NCBI GenBank assembly: GCA_946479745.1
Contig: CAMLGZ010000004.1
Coordinates: forward strand, 184,968-248,967
Origin: an uncultured Pseudoxanthomonas sp.
GTDB taxonomy: Bacteria > Pseudomonadota > Gammaproteobacteria > Xanthomonadales > Xanthomonadaceae
DNA: 64,000 nt
Reading direction: 5' to 3'
Part shown: in pieces, positions 1 to 8,585 of the stretch
Numbering within the stretch: the first letter of the stretch is position 1
Layout: each line of letters starts with the position of its first letter
Translations under genes and position numbers: made by a program
The notes under the pieces: generated by a model
Seen by the model: only the letters and a program-made list of their open reading frames with translations
What the model was told of the DNA's origin: nothing
The model's database searches: none

Positions 1-817
1 ATTCCTCGTAGCCCGATTCGGTCACATAGCGCGGCAGCTTGCCCGCCTGTCCGGCATCGGCGCCTTTCTTCTGCGTCACCACCAGCAGCCAGCGCGCATC
101 CGGGGACAGCGCGCTCTGGATGATCTCCACTTCGTCGCCCAGATAGACAGGCATCGGCGCGCGGCTGGGGTCGGCCTTGCGCCAGCTTTCGTTCTGCGTC
201 TGCAGCGCATCGCGTTGGGCCTTGTCGCGCGCCAGCGTTTCCAACGTGCGCAACTGCTGGTCGCGCAGCGCATCGGGCTTGGGCTTGGCGTTGGGATCCT
301 TCTCGGCCTTGACCAGCGCGGCCTGGGCCACGCCGGTGTCGGGAGTCCACCGGTACCACTGGTTGGCCACGCGCCAGATCACCCCGCCGTCGCTGGAGAA
401 CTGCGGTTGGGCTTCTTCGTCGTTGCTGCGCGTCAGCTGGGTCAGCGCGCCGCTGCGCAGATCGCGCAGGAACACATCGCCGTTGCGCACGAAAGCCATG
501 CGCCGGCGCTGCACGTCGTAGACGGGGCTGGCCGCATCCAGAGTGTTGCGTTCGCCATCGCCCACGCGCTGGGCAGCGGTGCCGGTGATGGATTGCTGGA
601 AGGTGTCGCGGATGGGGCTGTCCTGGCGTTTGAGCTGATACTGCACATGCTTGCCGTCCCATGCCCACCAAGCGGCTTCCACGGGCGGTCCGATCCAGTC
701 GGGGTCTGCCATGACCTGTTCGATGGTCAGGGCGCTGGAATCCTGTGCAGAGGCGGCGCTGGCACCCGCAAAAGCAAGGGGAAGGGCGAGCAATAGGGCG
801 TTCAGGCGGGGACGCAT
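1..817 (-). CDS. S9 (prolyl oligopeptidase/DPP IV) family peptidase, N-terminal part
   Basis: The gene runs off the left edge, so only the first ~272 residues are visible. It opens with a Sec signal peptide (MRPRLNALLLALPLAFAGAS, cleavage near the following ASA-Q), predicting a periplasmic or secreted enzyme. The mature part reads like the beta-propeller of dipeptidyl-peptidase IV-type proteins: a WxGP-like segment near the start, then repeated blade-like units (VYDVQRRRMAFVRNGDVFLRD; QPQFSSDGG; SPDARWLLVVTQKK). The catalytic alpha/beta-hydrolase domain would lie outside the window, so peptidase activity is inferred from the propeller alone. It is divergent from the pigment locus by 193 bp and is probably not part of it. 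Confidence 0.7.
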   Translation of the reverse strand, partial: MRPRLNALLLALPLAFAGASAASAQDSSALTIEQVMADPDWIGPPVEAAWWAWDGKHVQYQLKRQDSPIRDTFQQSITGTAAQRVGDGERNTLDAASPVYDVQRRRMAFVRNGDVFLRDLRSGALTQLTRSNDEEAQPQFSSDGGVIWRVANQWYRWTPDTGVAQAALVKAEKDPNAKPKPDALRDQQLRTLETLARDKAQRDALQTQNESWRKADPSRAPMPVYLGDEVEIIQSALSPDARWLLVVTQKKGADAGQAGKLPRYVTESGYEE

Positions 818-1010
818 AGGGTTTCCGTGGCATACGCGAATCGGCAAGATTACCAGCCGTCCTGCGGCGGACGACCCGGCCAGTGGTCATGCTCCGGGCG
901 GCGCACAATTCCTTAGGACCGTGATTTCCGACACAATCTTGCCCCACGCGCACTCAGCGGTGGCGTGACCCCTTCCAATAGCGTTAACAGACCCTAGAGA
1001 TCGCAGCACC

Positions 1011-2372
1011 ATGTCGGCAGTCGTCAATGCTCCTCTCGGATCGGCCGCCCCGCAGCCGCTGGCCGTGGGCCATGCGGATCGTACCGTGGCCCTGGAAGGG
1101 GGGCGGCGTATTGGCCTGGACACCTTCCTGGCCCAGGTGCGCGGCGTCGCGGCGGCGCTGCCGGCGGGACGGCATGCGGTGAATCTGTGCGAAGACCGCT
1201 ACCGTTTCCTGGTGGCGTTCTGCGCGGTCGCGTTGCGCGGACAGATCACTCTGCTGCCGCCCTCGCGGGCGCCGGAAGTGGTGACCGACACGCTGGCGCA
1301 GTACCCGGAAAGCTACAGCCTGGGCGACGGGTCGCTGGCGGCGGTGCCGCCAGGCCACTGGACGCTGCCGGACGTACTGCCGGAGTTGCAGGGCGACACA
1401 TTGATGGACGGCACGCCGATGATCGATGCCGCCGCTGTGGTGGCCATCGGCTTCACCTCGGGCAGCACCGGCACGCCCAAAGCCAATCCCAAGACCTGGT
1501 TCGCTTTCTGCGTCAGCACCGCGCAAAACCTCGCGGCACTGGAAAGCCTGTGGCAGGGACATGCGATGCCCCATGTGGTGGCCACCGTGCCGCCGCAGCA
1601 TATGTACGGCCTGGAGCTATCGGTGCTGCTGCCGTTGCTGGGTCCGGCGGGATTGCATGCCGGACGCCCGTTCTTTCCCCAAGACGTGGCGCGCGCATTG
1701 GCGGAAACGCCGGAGCCGCGATTGCTGGCCACCACCCCCGTGCATCTGCGCGCGCTGGTCGAATCGGGCGTGCGTTTGCCGGCGCTATGCGGAATCGTTT
1801 CGGCCACCGCGCCGCTTTCGCAGGAACTGGCGGCCGCTGCCGAGGCGCGTTTCGGCTGCGAGGTGCGCGAAGTCTTCGGTTCCACCGAAACCTGCGTGAT
1901 CGCCCGGCGTCGTACCGCCTGCGAAGACGCCTGGACGCCGCTGCCCGGCGTGCACCTGCATCCCAAGCCGGACGGTACCTTGATCCATGCCGCTCACCTG
2001 CCGGTGCCGGTAGCGCTGGCCGATTTGGTGGAAGTGGAGAGCAACGGCCGTTTCCATCTGCGGGGCCGCCAGGCCGATCTGCTGGAAATCGCCGGCAAGC
2101 GCGCCTCGCTGGGCGACCTGACCCGGCGCCTGCTCGCCGTTCCCGGTGTGGTCGATGGGGTGATGCTGCAACTGGACGACTGCGGCAACCGTGGCGTGGC
2201 GCGCATCGCCGCGCTGGTAGTCGCGCCCGATCTGGACGAAGCCGCGATCCTGGCGGCATTGCGCGAGAGCATCGATCCGGTCTTTCTGCCGCGGCCATTG
2301 AAGCGGGTGCCGGCGTTGCCGCGCAGCGAAACCGGCAAGCTGCCGCGCGCGGAGTTGCTCAAGCTGCTTTGA
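1011..2372 (+). CDS. xanA2: AMP-dependent acyl-ACP ligase of aryl polyene/xanthomonadin synthesis
   Basis: A 453-residue ANL-superfamily adenylating enzyme. The phosphate-binding motif GFTSGSTGTPK is at about residues 146-156, the FGSTET adenine-binding segment follows in mid-protein, and the usual C-terminal catalytic lysine is present in SETGKLPR near the end. It is shorter than typical acyl-CoA synthetases, as expected for the compact ligases of aryl polyene clusters. In Xanthomonas the equivalent enzyme, XanA2, loads 3-hydroxybenzoate onto the dedicated ACP XanC. The ACP gene lies about 2.7 kb further right and the chorismatase that would supply the substrate is the next gene, so the same role is inferred here. 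The gene is transcribed toward the leftward xanB2 gene (convergent). Confidence 0.85.
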   Translation: MSAVVNAPLGSAAPQPLAVGHADRTVALEGGRRIGLDTFLAQVRGVAAALPAGRHAVNLCEDRYRFLVAFCAVALRGQITLLPPSRAPEVVTDTLAQYPESYSLGDGSLAAVPPGHWTLPDVLPELQGDTLMDGTPMIDAAAVVAIGFTSGSTGTPKANPKTWFAFCVSTAQNLAALESLWQGHAMPHVVATVPPQHMYGLELSVLLPLLGPAGLHAGRPFFPQDVARALAETPEPRLLATTPVHLRALVESGVRLPALCGIVSATAPLSQELAAAAEARFGCEVREVFGSTETCVIARRRTACEDAWTPLPGVHLHPKPDGTLIHAAHLPVPVALADLVEVESNGRFHLRGRQADLLEIAGKRASLGDLTRRLLAVPGVVDGVMLQLDDCGNRGVARIAALVVAPDLDEAAILAALRESIDPVFLPRPLKRVPALPRSETGKLPRAELLKLL

Positions 2373-2405
2373 CGTTCCGCCGCGATACGCCTGGTAAATG
2401 CTATG

Positions 2406-2480
2406 GCGCGTAGGAGCGACGTGAGTCGCGATGGAATGCTCCTAGGAAAATTCATTCGCGACTCACGTCGCTCCTACGCG
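2406..2480. repeat. REP-type inverted pair
   Basis: Two arms of 24 nt (2407-2430 and 2457-2480) are perfect inverted copies (outer end GCGTAGGAGCGACGTGAGTC) around a 26-nt spacer. It sits in the convergent gap between the AMP ligase and xanB2 and could act as a bidirectional terminator. It shares the outer GTAGGAGC tip with five other palindromes in this window. Confidence 0.85.
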
Positions 2481-2533
2481 CTTCTGAAAATGCATGCGGC
2501 CGACGCAGGGAGCGTCGAGGGCGTGGCTCCGAC

Positions 2534-3541
2534 CTACCCGTGTACGCCGTCGATTTCCATGCTGAGTTCGCGCCGGCAGATCGCGGCGTGCAGCAGCAGC
2601 CTGGGCACGCGGTCGCCGAAACGCTGGTCCAGCGCTTGCGCCACCACCGGCAGATCGGCGCGGTCGCGCACATACACCTTCAACCGCGTACCGGCACCGA
2701 ACTGCGCCGGCAACGACGGTGCGCGCATCCGCGCCGCGGACAGCAAGGCATCGAAGTTGGCCAGGGTTTCCTCGATCTGGGCCAACAGCTCGCCTACGTG
2801 CTGCGAGGCATGCCCGACCACGCTGGCCGTGCCCGACAACAGCAGCGGCATGGTCCCGCCCGGCGGCGGCAGCATGGCGCGCGCGAAGCTCGGCGACTGC
2901 TGGCCGTACTGACGCGGATAGCGGTAGGCGCTGACCTGGCGCGGATTCTCCACCGGCGTACCGGCTTCGCGCGCGGCCAGCCAGTAGATCTGGATGACGC
3001 GTTTGTCGTCGCAACGGCCGATCGCGGTGGCGGCGGGCAGGCGCGAGGCGTCGAAATCGCCCATGCCGCGCGCACGGCCGACGCAGAACTGGCGGTAGCG
3101 TTCGGCATCGCCGTCGCCCAGGGTGATGGCGTCCAGGTAATTCCACATACGCAACAGTTGCGGGGTATCGCTGCGGCGCACGAAGTCGATCAATTGCGCG
3201 TAGGCGACATCGGCCGCTGCTTCGATGCCGATCACGCTCTCGTCGATCTCGATCGCGCCGAACTGCAATTGCCCGTCGGTCGACCACGCGATATCGCCGT
3301 CGCGTCCGCAGGTGACCGGCGCGTTGGCGCGCCACACCTCGAACGGCGCGGCGCCATGCGGCTGCAGCGGGATGCGCAGGTAGCGCGGATCGTCGCAGTA
3401 CGGCGCACCGTTGCCGAAACCGAGCACCGCCAACACGTCGTCACCGGCCAGCAACGCGGCGGGCGAATCGGCGCTCACGTAATCCACTTCCAGCCGCGCG
3501 TGCGAGGCCGCGACGGGCAGGGAGGTCATCGGCCGGCTCAT
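2534..3541 (-). CDS. xanB2: XanB2-type chorismatase (3-/4-hydroxybenzoate synthase)
   Basis: A 335-residue protein resembling XanB2/Hyg5-type chorismatases, which hydrolyse chorismate to 3-hydroxybenzoate and 4-hydroxybenzoate plus pyruvate. Family-like features are VLGFGNG near residue 40, RMWNYLDAITLGDGDAERY in the middle and the active-site region SGTASVVGHASQHVGEL. The product 3-HBA is the aromatic starter of xanthomonadin; 4-HBA feeds ubiquinone. The start codon overlaps the halogenase stop in an ATGA arrangement, so the two are translationally coupled. It ends facing the AMP ligase across a REP palindrome. The assignment is strong from sequence and context together. Confidence 0.9.
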   Translation of the reverse strand: MSRPMTSLPVAASHARLEVDYVSADSPAALLAGDDVLAVLGFGNGAPYCDDPRYLRIPLQPHGAAPFEVWRANAPVTCGRDGDIAWSTDGQLQFGAIEIDESVIGIEAAADVAYAQLIDFVRRSDTPQLLRMWNYLDAITLGDGDAERYRQFCVGRARGMGDFDASRLPAATAIGRCDDKRVIQIYWLAAREAGTPVENPRQVSAYRYPRQYGQQSPSFARAMLPPPGGTMPLLLSGTASVVGHASQHVGELLAQIEETLANFDALLSAARMRAPSLPAQFGAGTRLKVYVRDRADLPVVAQALDQRFGDRVPRLLLHAAICRRELSMEIDGVHG

Positions 3542-4941
3542 GGATTGCCTTCCTGCAGAGTGTCGCCGCCGAAATTCTCGCCGACCTGCCGTTTGCGGCG
3601 CAGCCAGCCCCGGAAGGCGCGCGGCGCCAGCTGCAACGCGTTGATCGCGTAGATCAGGCGGAACAGGCGCAGGCGCCGCAGCACGGGACGGTTGTCGAAC
3701 ACGTCGCCAGCCAGCATCGAAATGACCGCCTGTTCGATCTGGAAGCTATTGCGCGGTTGGGCGAACAGACGCTGCATTACCGGCGTGGTGAAGCGGTAGA
3801 TGAACCAGGAGAAATGCTTCAGCCCCCGCTTCAGGCGTTTTTCCATGGCCCGCTGCAACGCCGCTTCGCTGGCGGGGTCGCGCAACGCGCCATCGACCAC
3901 GCTGGCGGCATGCTCGCCGCTGTTCATGCCCAGGTAGACGCCCGACGAAAACACCGGATCGATGAAGGCATAGGCGTCGCCCACCATCACCCAGCCCGGC
4001 CCGGTCATCCGCGTGCAGGTGTAGGAGTAGTTGCCGGTGACGTGCACCGGCGCCACGCGCTCAGCCTGCTGCATGCGCGACCACACCGAGGGCGTTGCCT
4101 CCAGCGTCTGCATCAGGAATGCCTCGTTGGAGCGAGCCTCATTGTCGCCGCGGCGCTGCTTGAGGTATTCGGGGAAACATACCGCCCCCACGCTCATCAC
4201 GTCGCCGCGCAGCGGAATCAGCCACATCCAGCCATGCGGGAAACGTTCGACGGTGATGTTGCCCGCATCGGCGCCCTCGCGGCGGGTCACGCCACGGAAG
4301 TGGCTGAAGATGGCCGCCGACTGGTGCAGCGAATTCTTCTTTTTCAGTTTCAGCTTGCCGCCCATGAAAGTGTCGCGACCGCTGGCGTCGACCAGATAGC
4401 GCGGCGCGAATGCCAGGGCTTCGCCTTCGGCGGTGCGCGCCTGCACCGTGGCCGGCCGGCCGTCGGCGCCGAACTCCACCTTCTCCACCGTCGTGCGCAT
4501 GCGCGCATCCACGCCGTTGTCCAACGCATTCTGGAACAACAGGTGGTCGAACTCCTCGCGTTTGACCTGATAGGCATGCGGGAAAACAGGATTGAGCGCG
4601 CGCTCGAACCGGAACACATTGACGCTGTTGGCGTTGTCCTGCAGGGGAAAGTCGGCCCCCGGCTTGAACACGCCGATTTCCTTCACCTGCTCCAGCACGC
4701 CCAGGCGCTGCAGGATGGGCAGGTTCATGGGCAGCAGCGATTCGCCGATATGGAAGCGCGGGTGCTCGCCTTTTTCCAGCAGCACTACCCGCCAGCCCTT
4801 GCGCGCGAGCAGGGTGGCGGCGGTGGTGCCGGCGGGGCCGCCGCCGATCACCAGGACATCGACCGCCGCCGGAACCGGGGCCGAGGCGGCCGGTGGAACG
4901 TCCGTGCGGAGCTGCGCGCTTGCGGGGTCGGCTGGGGTCAT
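3538..4941 (-). CDS. Flavin-dependent halogenase-like oxidoreductase of the pigment locus
   Basis: An FAD-dependent protein of about 467 residues. The dinucleotide-binding GGGPAG motif is near the N-terminus (DVLVIGGGPAGTTAATLLAR), and GWMWLIP in mid-protein contains the WxWxIP signature of flavin-dependent halogenases. The GESLLP and VGDAYAFIDPVFSSGV segments also fit that family. Xanthomonadins of Xanthomonas are brominated aryl polyenes, so halogenation of the aryl head or an ACP-bound intermediate is the likely job; substrate and halide cannot be read from sequence. The frame stays open upstream to an ATG at 5001. I prefer the ATG at 4941 because it lies closer to the Rossmann fold; neither has a clear Shine-Dalgarno. 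It is co-transcribed with xanB2. Confidence 0.85.
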   Translation of the reverse strand: MTPADPASAQLRTDVPPAASAPVPAAVDVLVIGGGPAGTTAATLLARKGWRVVLLEKGEHPRFHIGESLLPMNLPILQRLGVLEQVKEIGVFKPGADFPLQDNANSVNVFRFERALNPVFPHAYQVKREEFDHLLFQNALDNGVDARMRTTVEKVEFGADGRPATVQARTAEGEALAFAPRYLVDASGRDTFMGGKLKLKKKNSLHQSAAIFSHFRGVTRREGADAGNITVERFPHGWMWLIPLRGDVMSVGAVCFPEYLKQRRGDNEARSNEAFLMQTLEATPSVWSRMQQAERVAPVHVTGNYSYTCTRMTGPGWVMVGDAYAFIDPVFSSGVYLGMNSGEHAASVVDGALRDPASEAALQRAMEKRLKRGLKHFSWFIYRFTTPVMQRLFAQPRNSFQIEQAVISMLAGDVFDNRPVLRRLRLFRLIYAINALQLAPRAFRGWLRRKRQVGENFGGDTLQEGNP

Positions 4942-5087
4942 CCTGGCTGAACCATGTTCGGTGATCGCTGAAGAAGCAGGCGCGCATGATAACTCGGGCA
5001 TTGCGGGCGGCCATCGCCCACGCGCCGGTTGCCAAGCCGGCGTGGATGCCGGATCGTGTCGCCCCTGCCACTTAGGGAAGTCATTGG

Positions 5088-5357
5088 ATGTCCACGCAAA
5101 CCGCCGCTGAACGCGAACTCGCCGATCTGCTGGTCGAAAGCCTGAACCTGGAGGATGTCGAGGCCGGGGCGATCGATCCGGAGGCGCCGTTGTTCAACAC
5201 CGGTCTGGGCCTGGATTCCATAGACGCGCTCGAGCTGGCGCTGGCGATCAGCAAGAAGTACGGCTTCCAGTTGCGTTCGGACAACGACGAGAACCGTCGC
5301 ATTTTCGCGTCGCTGCGCGCACTGTCGGCGCATGTCGAAACCAACAAGGCCGCCTGA
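5088..5357 (+). CDS. xanC: Acyl carrier protein of the pigment pathway
   Basis: An 89-residue acidic ACP. The phosphopantetheine attachment serine is Ser44 in GLGLDSIDALEL. It is divergent from the halogenase (146 bp apart) and its 3' end overlaps the next gene by 26 nt. In Xanthomonas the pathway-specific ACP XanC carries the 3-hydroxybenzoyl starter and growing polyene. Its position at the head of the rightward biosynthetic series supports the same role here. AAGTCATTGG just before the ATG is a poor ribosome-binding site. Confidence 0.88.
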   Translation: MSTQTAAERELADLLVESLNLEDVEAGAIDPEAPLFNTGLGLDSIDALELALAISKKYGFQLRSDNDENRRIFASLRALSAHVETNKAA

Positions 5358-6078
5358 CCCCGCGCTTGCCGCTCCGGAGGGTTCCGGAGGGCTGCTGATG
5401 GGGCTGCGGTTGCTGCTGGCTCTGGCCTATCCGGTGTTCGCGCACCTGGCCAGTGCCCGTAGCGATGGCGGCTGGGCGGCGCTGGCGCTGGCCGATATCG
5501 TTCTGCTGCTGTTGCTGGAGCCATTGCTCAAGCGCCGGCTTTGGGCGCTGTCGCTGCTGGGATTGTGCCTGCTGGCACTGTGGGCGGTCTCACAATCGCG
5601 TTATGCATTGATGCCGCTGCTGGCGCCGCCGGTGGTGTTCATCGCGCTGGTGTCGTGGCTGTTCTGGCGCACGCTGTATGGCGGCAGGGTGCCGCTGATC
5701 ACGCGCATCGTGGAAGGCCTGTATGCGCAGGCGGCCATGCCGGTGAGCCCGGCGCTGTATCTCTACACCCGCCAGCTGACGGTGGCCTGGGCTGGGATGT
5801 TGGCGGTGCTGGCGGTGTTGAATCTGTTGCTGGCGTTGTGTGCGGTGCCGAGCGGGGTACTGCATCAGTTCGGCTTTACGCCCGTGGTTCCGGTGACCGA
5901 CGAACAATGGTCGTTGTTCGCCAACGTTCTGAATTACGGCATCGTGGGGGGATTCTTCGTCGTCGAATACTGGTTGCGCAAGCGGCGGTTTCCGCACCGG
6001 CCGTATCGGAATGTGGGTGAGTTCGTACAGCAGATGGCGCGGTTGGGGCCGCGGTTCTGGAATGAATTGATGCGCTGA
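5332..6078 (+). CDS. Integral membrane protein of the pigment cluster (COG4648-like)
   Basis: A 248-residue polytopic protein with about five or six hydrophobic helices (for example LLMGLRLLLALAYPVFAHLA, ALALADIVLLLLLEPLL, MPLLAPPVVFIALVSWLFW, and later WAGMLAVLAVLNLLLALCAV). The C-terminal region carries VVEYWLRKRRFPHRPYRN. Proteins of this kind are constant members of aryl polyene clusters but their biochemical role is not established. The ORF begins inside the ACP gene; an in-frame ATG at 5398 would shorten it by 22 residues and start right at the first membrane helix, so the true start is uncertain. Confidence 0.75.
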   Translation: MSKPTRPPDPALAAPEGSGGLLMGLRLLLALAYPVFAHLASARSDGGWAALALADIVLLLLLEPLLKRRLWALSLLGLCLLALWAVSQSRYALMPLLAPPVVFIALVSWLFWRTLYGGRVPLITRIVEGLYAQAAMPVSPALYLYTRQLTVAWAGMLAVLAVLNLLLALCAVPSGVLHQFGFTPVVPVTDEQWSLFANVLNYGIVGGFFVVEYWLRKRRFPHRPYRNVGEFVQQMARLGPRFWNELMR

Positions 6079-6346
6079 GTGCGCCGTGCGCTACTCGCTC
6101 GGCCCCGCTCCATTCACTCTGCCGCATCACTCGCGTCCCCGCACCACTCTTGTCGCCATCCCAGCGAACGCTGGGAGTGCTTTTCAACGGCCGAATGGCT
6201 GGTCATCCATTTTGATCTTGATCTGCTTCTGCTCTTGCCTCCTCCCTTGGCACAGCGCAGGGGAGGATTGAGGAGGGGTGCTCCTGATCTTGCTTTGATC
6301 TTCATCCTTGCCTCGAAGCAAAAGCGTTTCGCGCTACGCGCGAGTC

Positions 6347-6373
6347 ACTTTTCTTTGAACGGCAAAGAAAAGT
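6347..6373. repeat. Hairpin, 11-bp perfect stem
   Basis: ACTTTTCTTTG and its exact reverse complement are separated by 5 nt, followed by AACCAAAAGAAAG. Elements with this AAGAAAAGTAACCAAAAG core are scattered through xanthomonad genomes (from general knowledge). Possible terminator or repeat relic. Confidence 0.6.
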
Positions 6374-6553
6374 AACCAAAAGAAAGCCGCCCTAACGTCG
6401 CGCCCGGCGATGAAGCCGCCGGGTCCGCAAGCAGACCGGGAATTTCCGTAAGACACATCCTGTGTCTACGGAAACGGCGCACATCCCTGTGCGCCGCCCC
6501 TGCGGGGTTGATCCCGGCCTGCTCGCCGCGTCTCACGGGGCGATGGAGCAAGA

Positions 6554-6602
6554 GCCAAAGCCAAAGCCAAAGCCAAAGCCAAAGCCAAAGCCAAAGCCAA
6601 AG
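6554..6602. repeat. Hexanucleotide tandem array (GCCAAA)8
   Basis: Eight uninterrupted GCCAAA units lie about 80-130 bp upstream of the dehydratase start. The unit length is a multiple of three and the array sits in apparently non-coding DNA, so copy-number change could alter promoter spacing rather than reading frame. Confidence 0.9.
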
Positions 6603-6683
6603 CAGAGCACCCGCCCATACTTGCCGCGTTCAGCAAAGCGCTCCGGTATCCTTGCATGCAGGGGATAGCCAGGAAAATGCGGT

Positions 6684-6977
6684 ATGCAGTTCATCATTCC
6701 AGCGGACCACCCGAGCTTGCCGGGACATTTCCCGGGCCGGCCGATCGTTCCGGGCGTGGTTCTGCTGGATCGGGTGATCGAGGCCATTGAAGCCGGACAT
6801 GGGCCGCTGCCGCCGTTGCGCTTGCCTCAAGTCAAATTCCTGAAGCCGCTGCTTCCCGGCCAGTCCGCTTCGGTGGAGTTGCTGGGCGAAGCGCCGCGCT
6901 GGCGTTTCCGTGTGCTGCGCGATCATGACTTGCTGGCCAGCGGCGAGATCGTGGCCGAAGCGCAGGCTGCGGCATGA
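6684..6977 (+). CDS. FabZ/ApeI-like 3-hydroxyacyl-ACP dehydratase
   Basis: A 97-residue single hot-dog protein. The segment LPGHFPGRPIVPGVVLLD (about residues 12-29) is the FabZ/FabA active-site helix signature, with His15 as the expected catalytic residue. It is shorter than FabZ (about 150 residues), as is usual for the ApeI-type dehydratases of aryl polyene clusters. It would remove water from 3-hydroxyacyl-ACP during each polyene extension cycle. Its stop overlaps the acyltransferase start (ATGA at 6974-6977), so the two are coupled. Confidence 0.82.
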   Translation: MQFIIPADHPSLPGHFPGRPIVPGVVLLDRVIEAIEAGHGPLPPLRLPQVKFLKPLLPGQSASVELLGEAPRWRFRVLRDHDLLASGEIVAEAQAAA

Positions 6978-7981
6978 GCGCCGGCTGGAAACAGCGTCCG
7001 GAAGGCGGTGGCCGTTTCGCCATCTGGCTTATCCGCGGCATCGCGCGCTACGGTGGGCGCAGCGTCGCCCGTGCCTGCCTGTATCCCATCACGCTTTATT
7101 TCCTGCTGGTGCGCGGCCCGGAACGGCGCGCCTCGCGCACCTACCTGACGCGCGTATTGGGCCGCAAGGCAGGGTTGTCGGCGGTGGCCCGGCATATCCA
7201 TACTTTCGCCGCGACCATCCTGGACCGTGTTTTCCTGCTGGGCGGACGCTTCAGCGGTTTCGACGTGCGCATCACCGGCCTGCCGCAACTGCACGAAGTG
7301 TTGGACCGTCGTCAGGGCGTGCTGCTGTTCGGCTCCCATCTGGGCAGCTTCGAAGTAATGCGGGTGCTGGCCCAGCAACGCTCCGACTACAAGATCCGGG
7401 TGGTGTTGGACAAGGCGCACAACCCGGCGATGACGCAGTTGCTGGATGCGTTGAATCCGGAGATCGCCGCCGGTGTGATCGATGCCGGTCAGGACGGGCC
7501 GTCCATCGCCATGGCCATCAAGCAGGCCACCGACGAAGGCGCGCTGGTCGCGCTGCTGGTGGATCGCGCGCGTGCCGGCGAGCCCGCATTGAACGCGCCG
7601 TTCCTGGGCCGCGAGGCGCCCTTCCCGACCGCGCCCTGGCTGATCGCCGCGGCGCTCAAAGTGCCGGTGGTGCTGGCTTTCGGCCTGTATCTGGGTGGCC
7701 ACCGCTACCATCTGGCCTTCGAGAGTTTCAGCGACGGCGTCGCCGTGCCGCGCCAGCACCGCGCCCAGGCGGTGCTCTCGCTCATCCAGCGTTACGCCGC
7801 AAGGCTGGAGCATCACGCCCGTGCCGCACCTTACAACTGGTTCAATTTCTATGATTTCTGGGGCAACGAAGATGAAGCCAGCACGCCTTGCACAGCCGAC
7901 GCGCCGCGCATCGTGGCGATCGATCATGCCGACGCTGATGCTGCTGTGCAGCGCCGCGTGGCCGTGCGCCGCGGCCCCTGA
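6974..7981 (+). CDS. LpxL/HtrB-family acyltransferase
   Basis: A 335-residue protein of the lysophospholipid acyltransferase superfamily. GSHLGSFEVMRVL contains the HxxxxE catalytic motif typical of LpxL/LpxM-type enzymes, and LVDRARAGEPALNAPFLGR resembles the second conserved block. Aryl polyene clusters regularly carry such an acyltransferase, thought to join the finished polyene to a lipid or glycan carrier at the inner membrane. It overlaps the dehydratase before it by 4 nt and the LolA-like gene after it by up to 110 nt, which indicates one transcript. Confidence 0.82.
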   Translation: MSAGWKQRPEGGGRFAIWLIRGIARYGGRSVARACLYPITLYFLLVRGPERRASRTYLTRVLGRKAGLSAVARHIHTFAATILDRVFLLGGRFSGFDVRITGLPQLHEVLDRRQGVLLFGSHLGSFEVMRVLAQQRSDYKIRVVLDKAHNPAMTQLLDALNPEIAAGVIDAGQDGPSIAMAIKQATDEGALVALLVDRARAGEPALNAPFLGREAPFPTAPWLIAAALKVPVVLAFGLYLGGHRYHLAFESFSDGVAVPRQHRAQAVLSLIQRYAARLEHHARAAPYNWFNFYDFWGNEDEASTPCTADAPRIVAIDHADADAAVQRRVAVRRGP

Positions 7982-8585
7982 AGCCGGTACGGCCGCAGCG
8001 GTCGATGCGGGCTGGATCCTGCAGAAACTGGCGCGGCCCGGGCCGGTGCGCACCGCCTTCGTGGAGTTGCGCGGCTCGGCGATGCTGAAGGCGCCGCTGC
8101 GCATAGAAGGCGAATACCAGCGCCCCGACAAAGATACGCTGGTGCGTGCGGTGCGCGTGCCGTACGTGGAAACCACCACCCTGCGCAACGGCGAGGCGAC
8201 CATCGCCCGCGCCGGCAGGACGCCGCGCAAGTTCGCGCTGTCGCGGGTACCGGAACTGGCGGGTTTGCAGGCCAGTTTCGGCGCGTTGCTCTCGGGCGAT
8301 CGCGCCTTGCTCGAAAAACATTACCGGCTAGCGCCGCAAGGCACGCATCAGCAATGGACGCTGGTGCTCGTTCCGCTCGATGCGCAAATGAAAAGCGGCG
8401 TGCGCGACATCACTCTCTACGGACGCGGCGCAGAGCTGCGCTGCATCGAGACCCGACCGCTCAAAGGCGATCTGCAACGCACGCTGCTGGCAGGCGCGGC
8501 CAATGAGGCCGGCAAGGCCGGCTCTGGCAACACAAGCTCCGCCGATGCGTTGGCCGCGCTATGCCACGCGGGCGCTACGCGTTGA
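7872..8585 (+). CDS. LolA-like outer-membrane lipid carrier
   Basis: A 237-residue exported protein. The hydrophobic core MPTLMLLCSAAWPCAAAP is a signal peptide; the start at 7872 gives it a basic leader, and ATG 7926 is the alternative. The mature part (FVELRGSAMLKAPLRIEGEY, LRNGEATIARAGRT, WTLVLVPLDAQMKSGVRDI) reads like the half-barrel of LolA-type proteins that shuttle lipophilic cargo across the periplasm. In aryl polyene loci this protein (ApeF type) pairs with the MMPL exporter encoded next. Its stop overlaps a downstream ATG as TGATG (8583-8587). Confidence 0.75.
   Translation: MKPARLAQPTRRASWRSIMPTLMLLCSAAWPCAAAPEAGTAAAVDAGWILQKLARPGPVRTAFVELRGSAMLKAPLRIEGEYQRPDKDTLVRAVRVPYVETTTLRNGEATIARAGRTPRKFALSRVPELAGLQASFGALLSGDRALLEKHYRLAPQGTHQQWTLVLVPLDAQMKSGVRDITLYGRGAELRCIETRPLKGDLQRTLLAGAANEAGKAGSGNTSSADALAALCHAGATR

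Larger units (their letters stand above)
6079..6683. other. Non-coding gap with several repeats
   Basis: 605 bp between the membrane-protein gene and the dehydratase with no convincing gene. It holds a small palindrome (6159-6176), an imperfect purine-rich inverted pair around 6239-6277, a perfect 11-bp stem hairpin (6347-6373) and a GCCAAA tandem array (6554-6602). The short ORFs that cross it have repeat-derived compositions. It separates the ACP/membrane-protein pair from the remaining rightward pigment genes, so a second promoter could lie here. Confidence 0.6.

Noticed and set aside
6462..6668. Frame encoding a Lys-Pro repeat (and Ser-Gln in another frame) over the GCCAAA array
   Set aside because: It is explained by the tandem repeat alone; no ribosome-binding site or conserved flanks.
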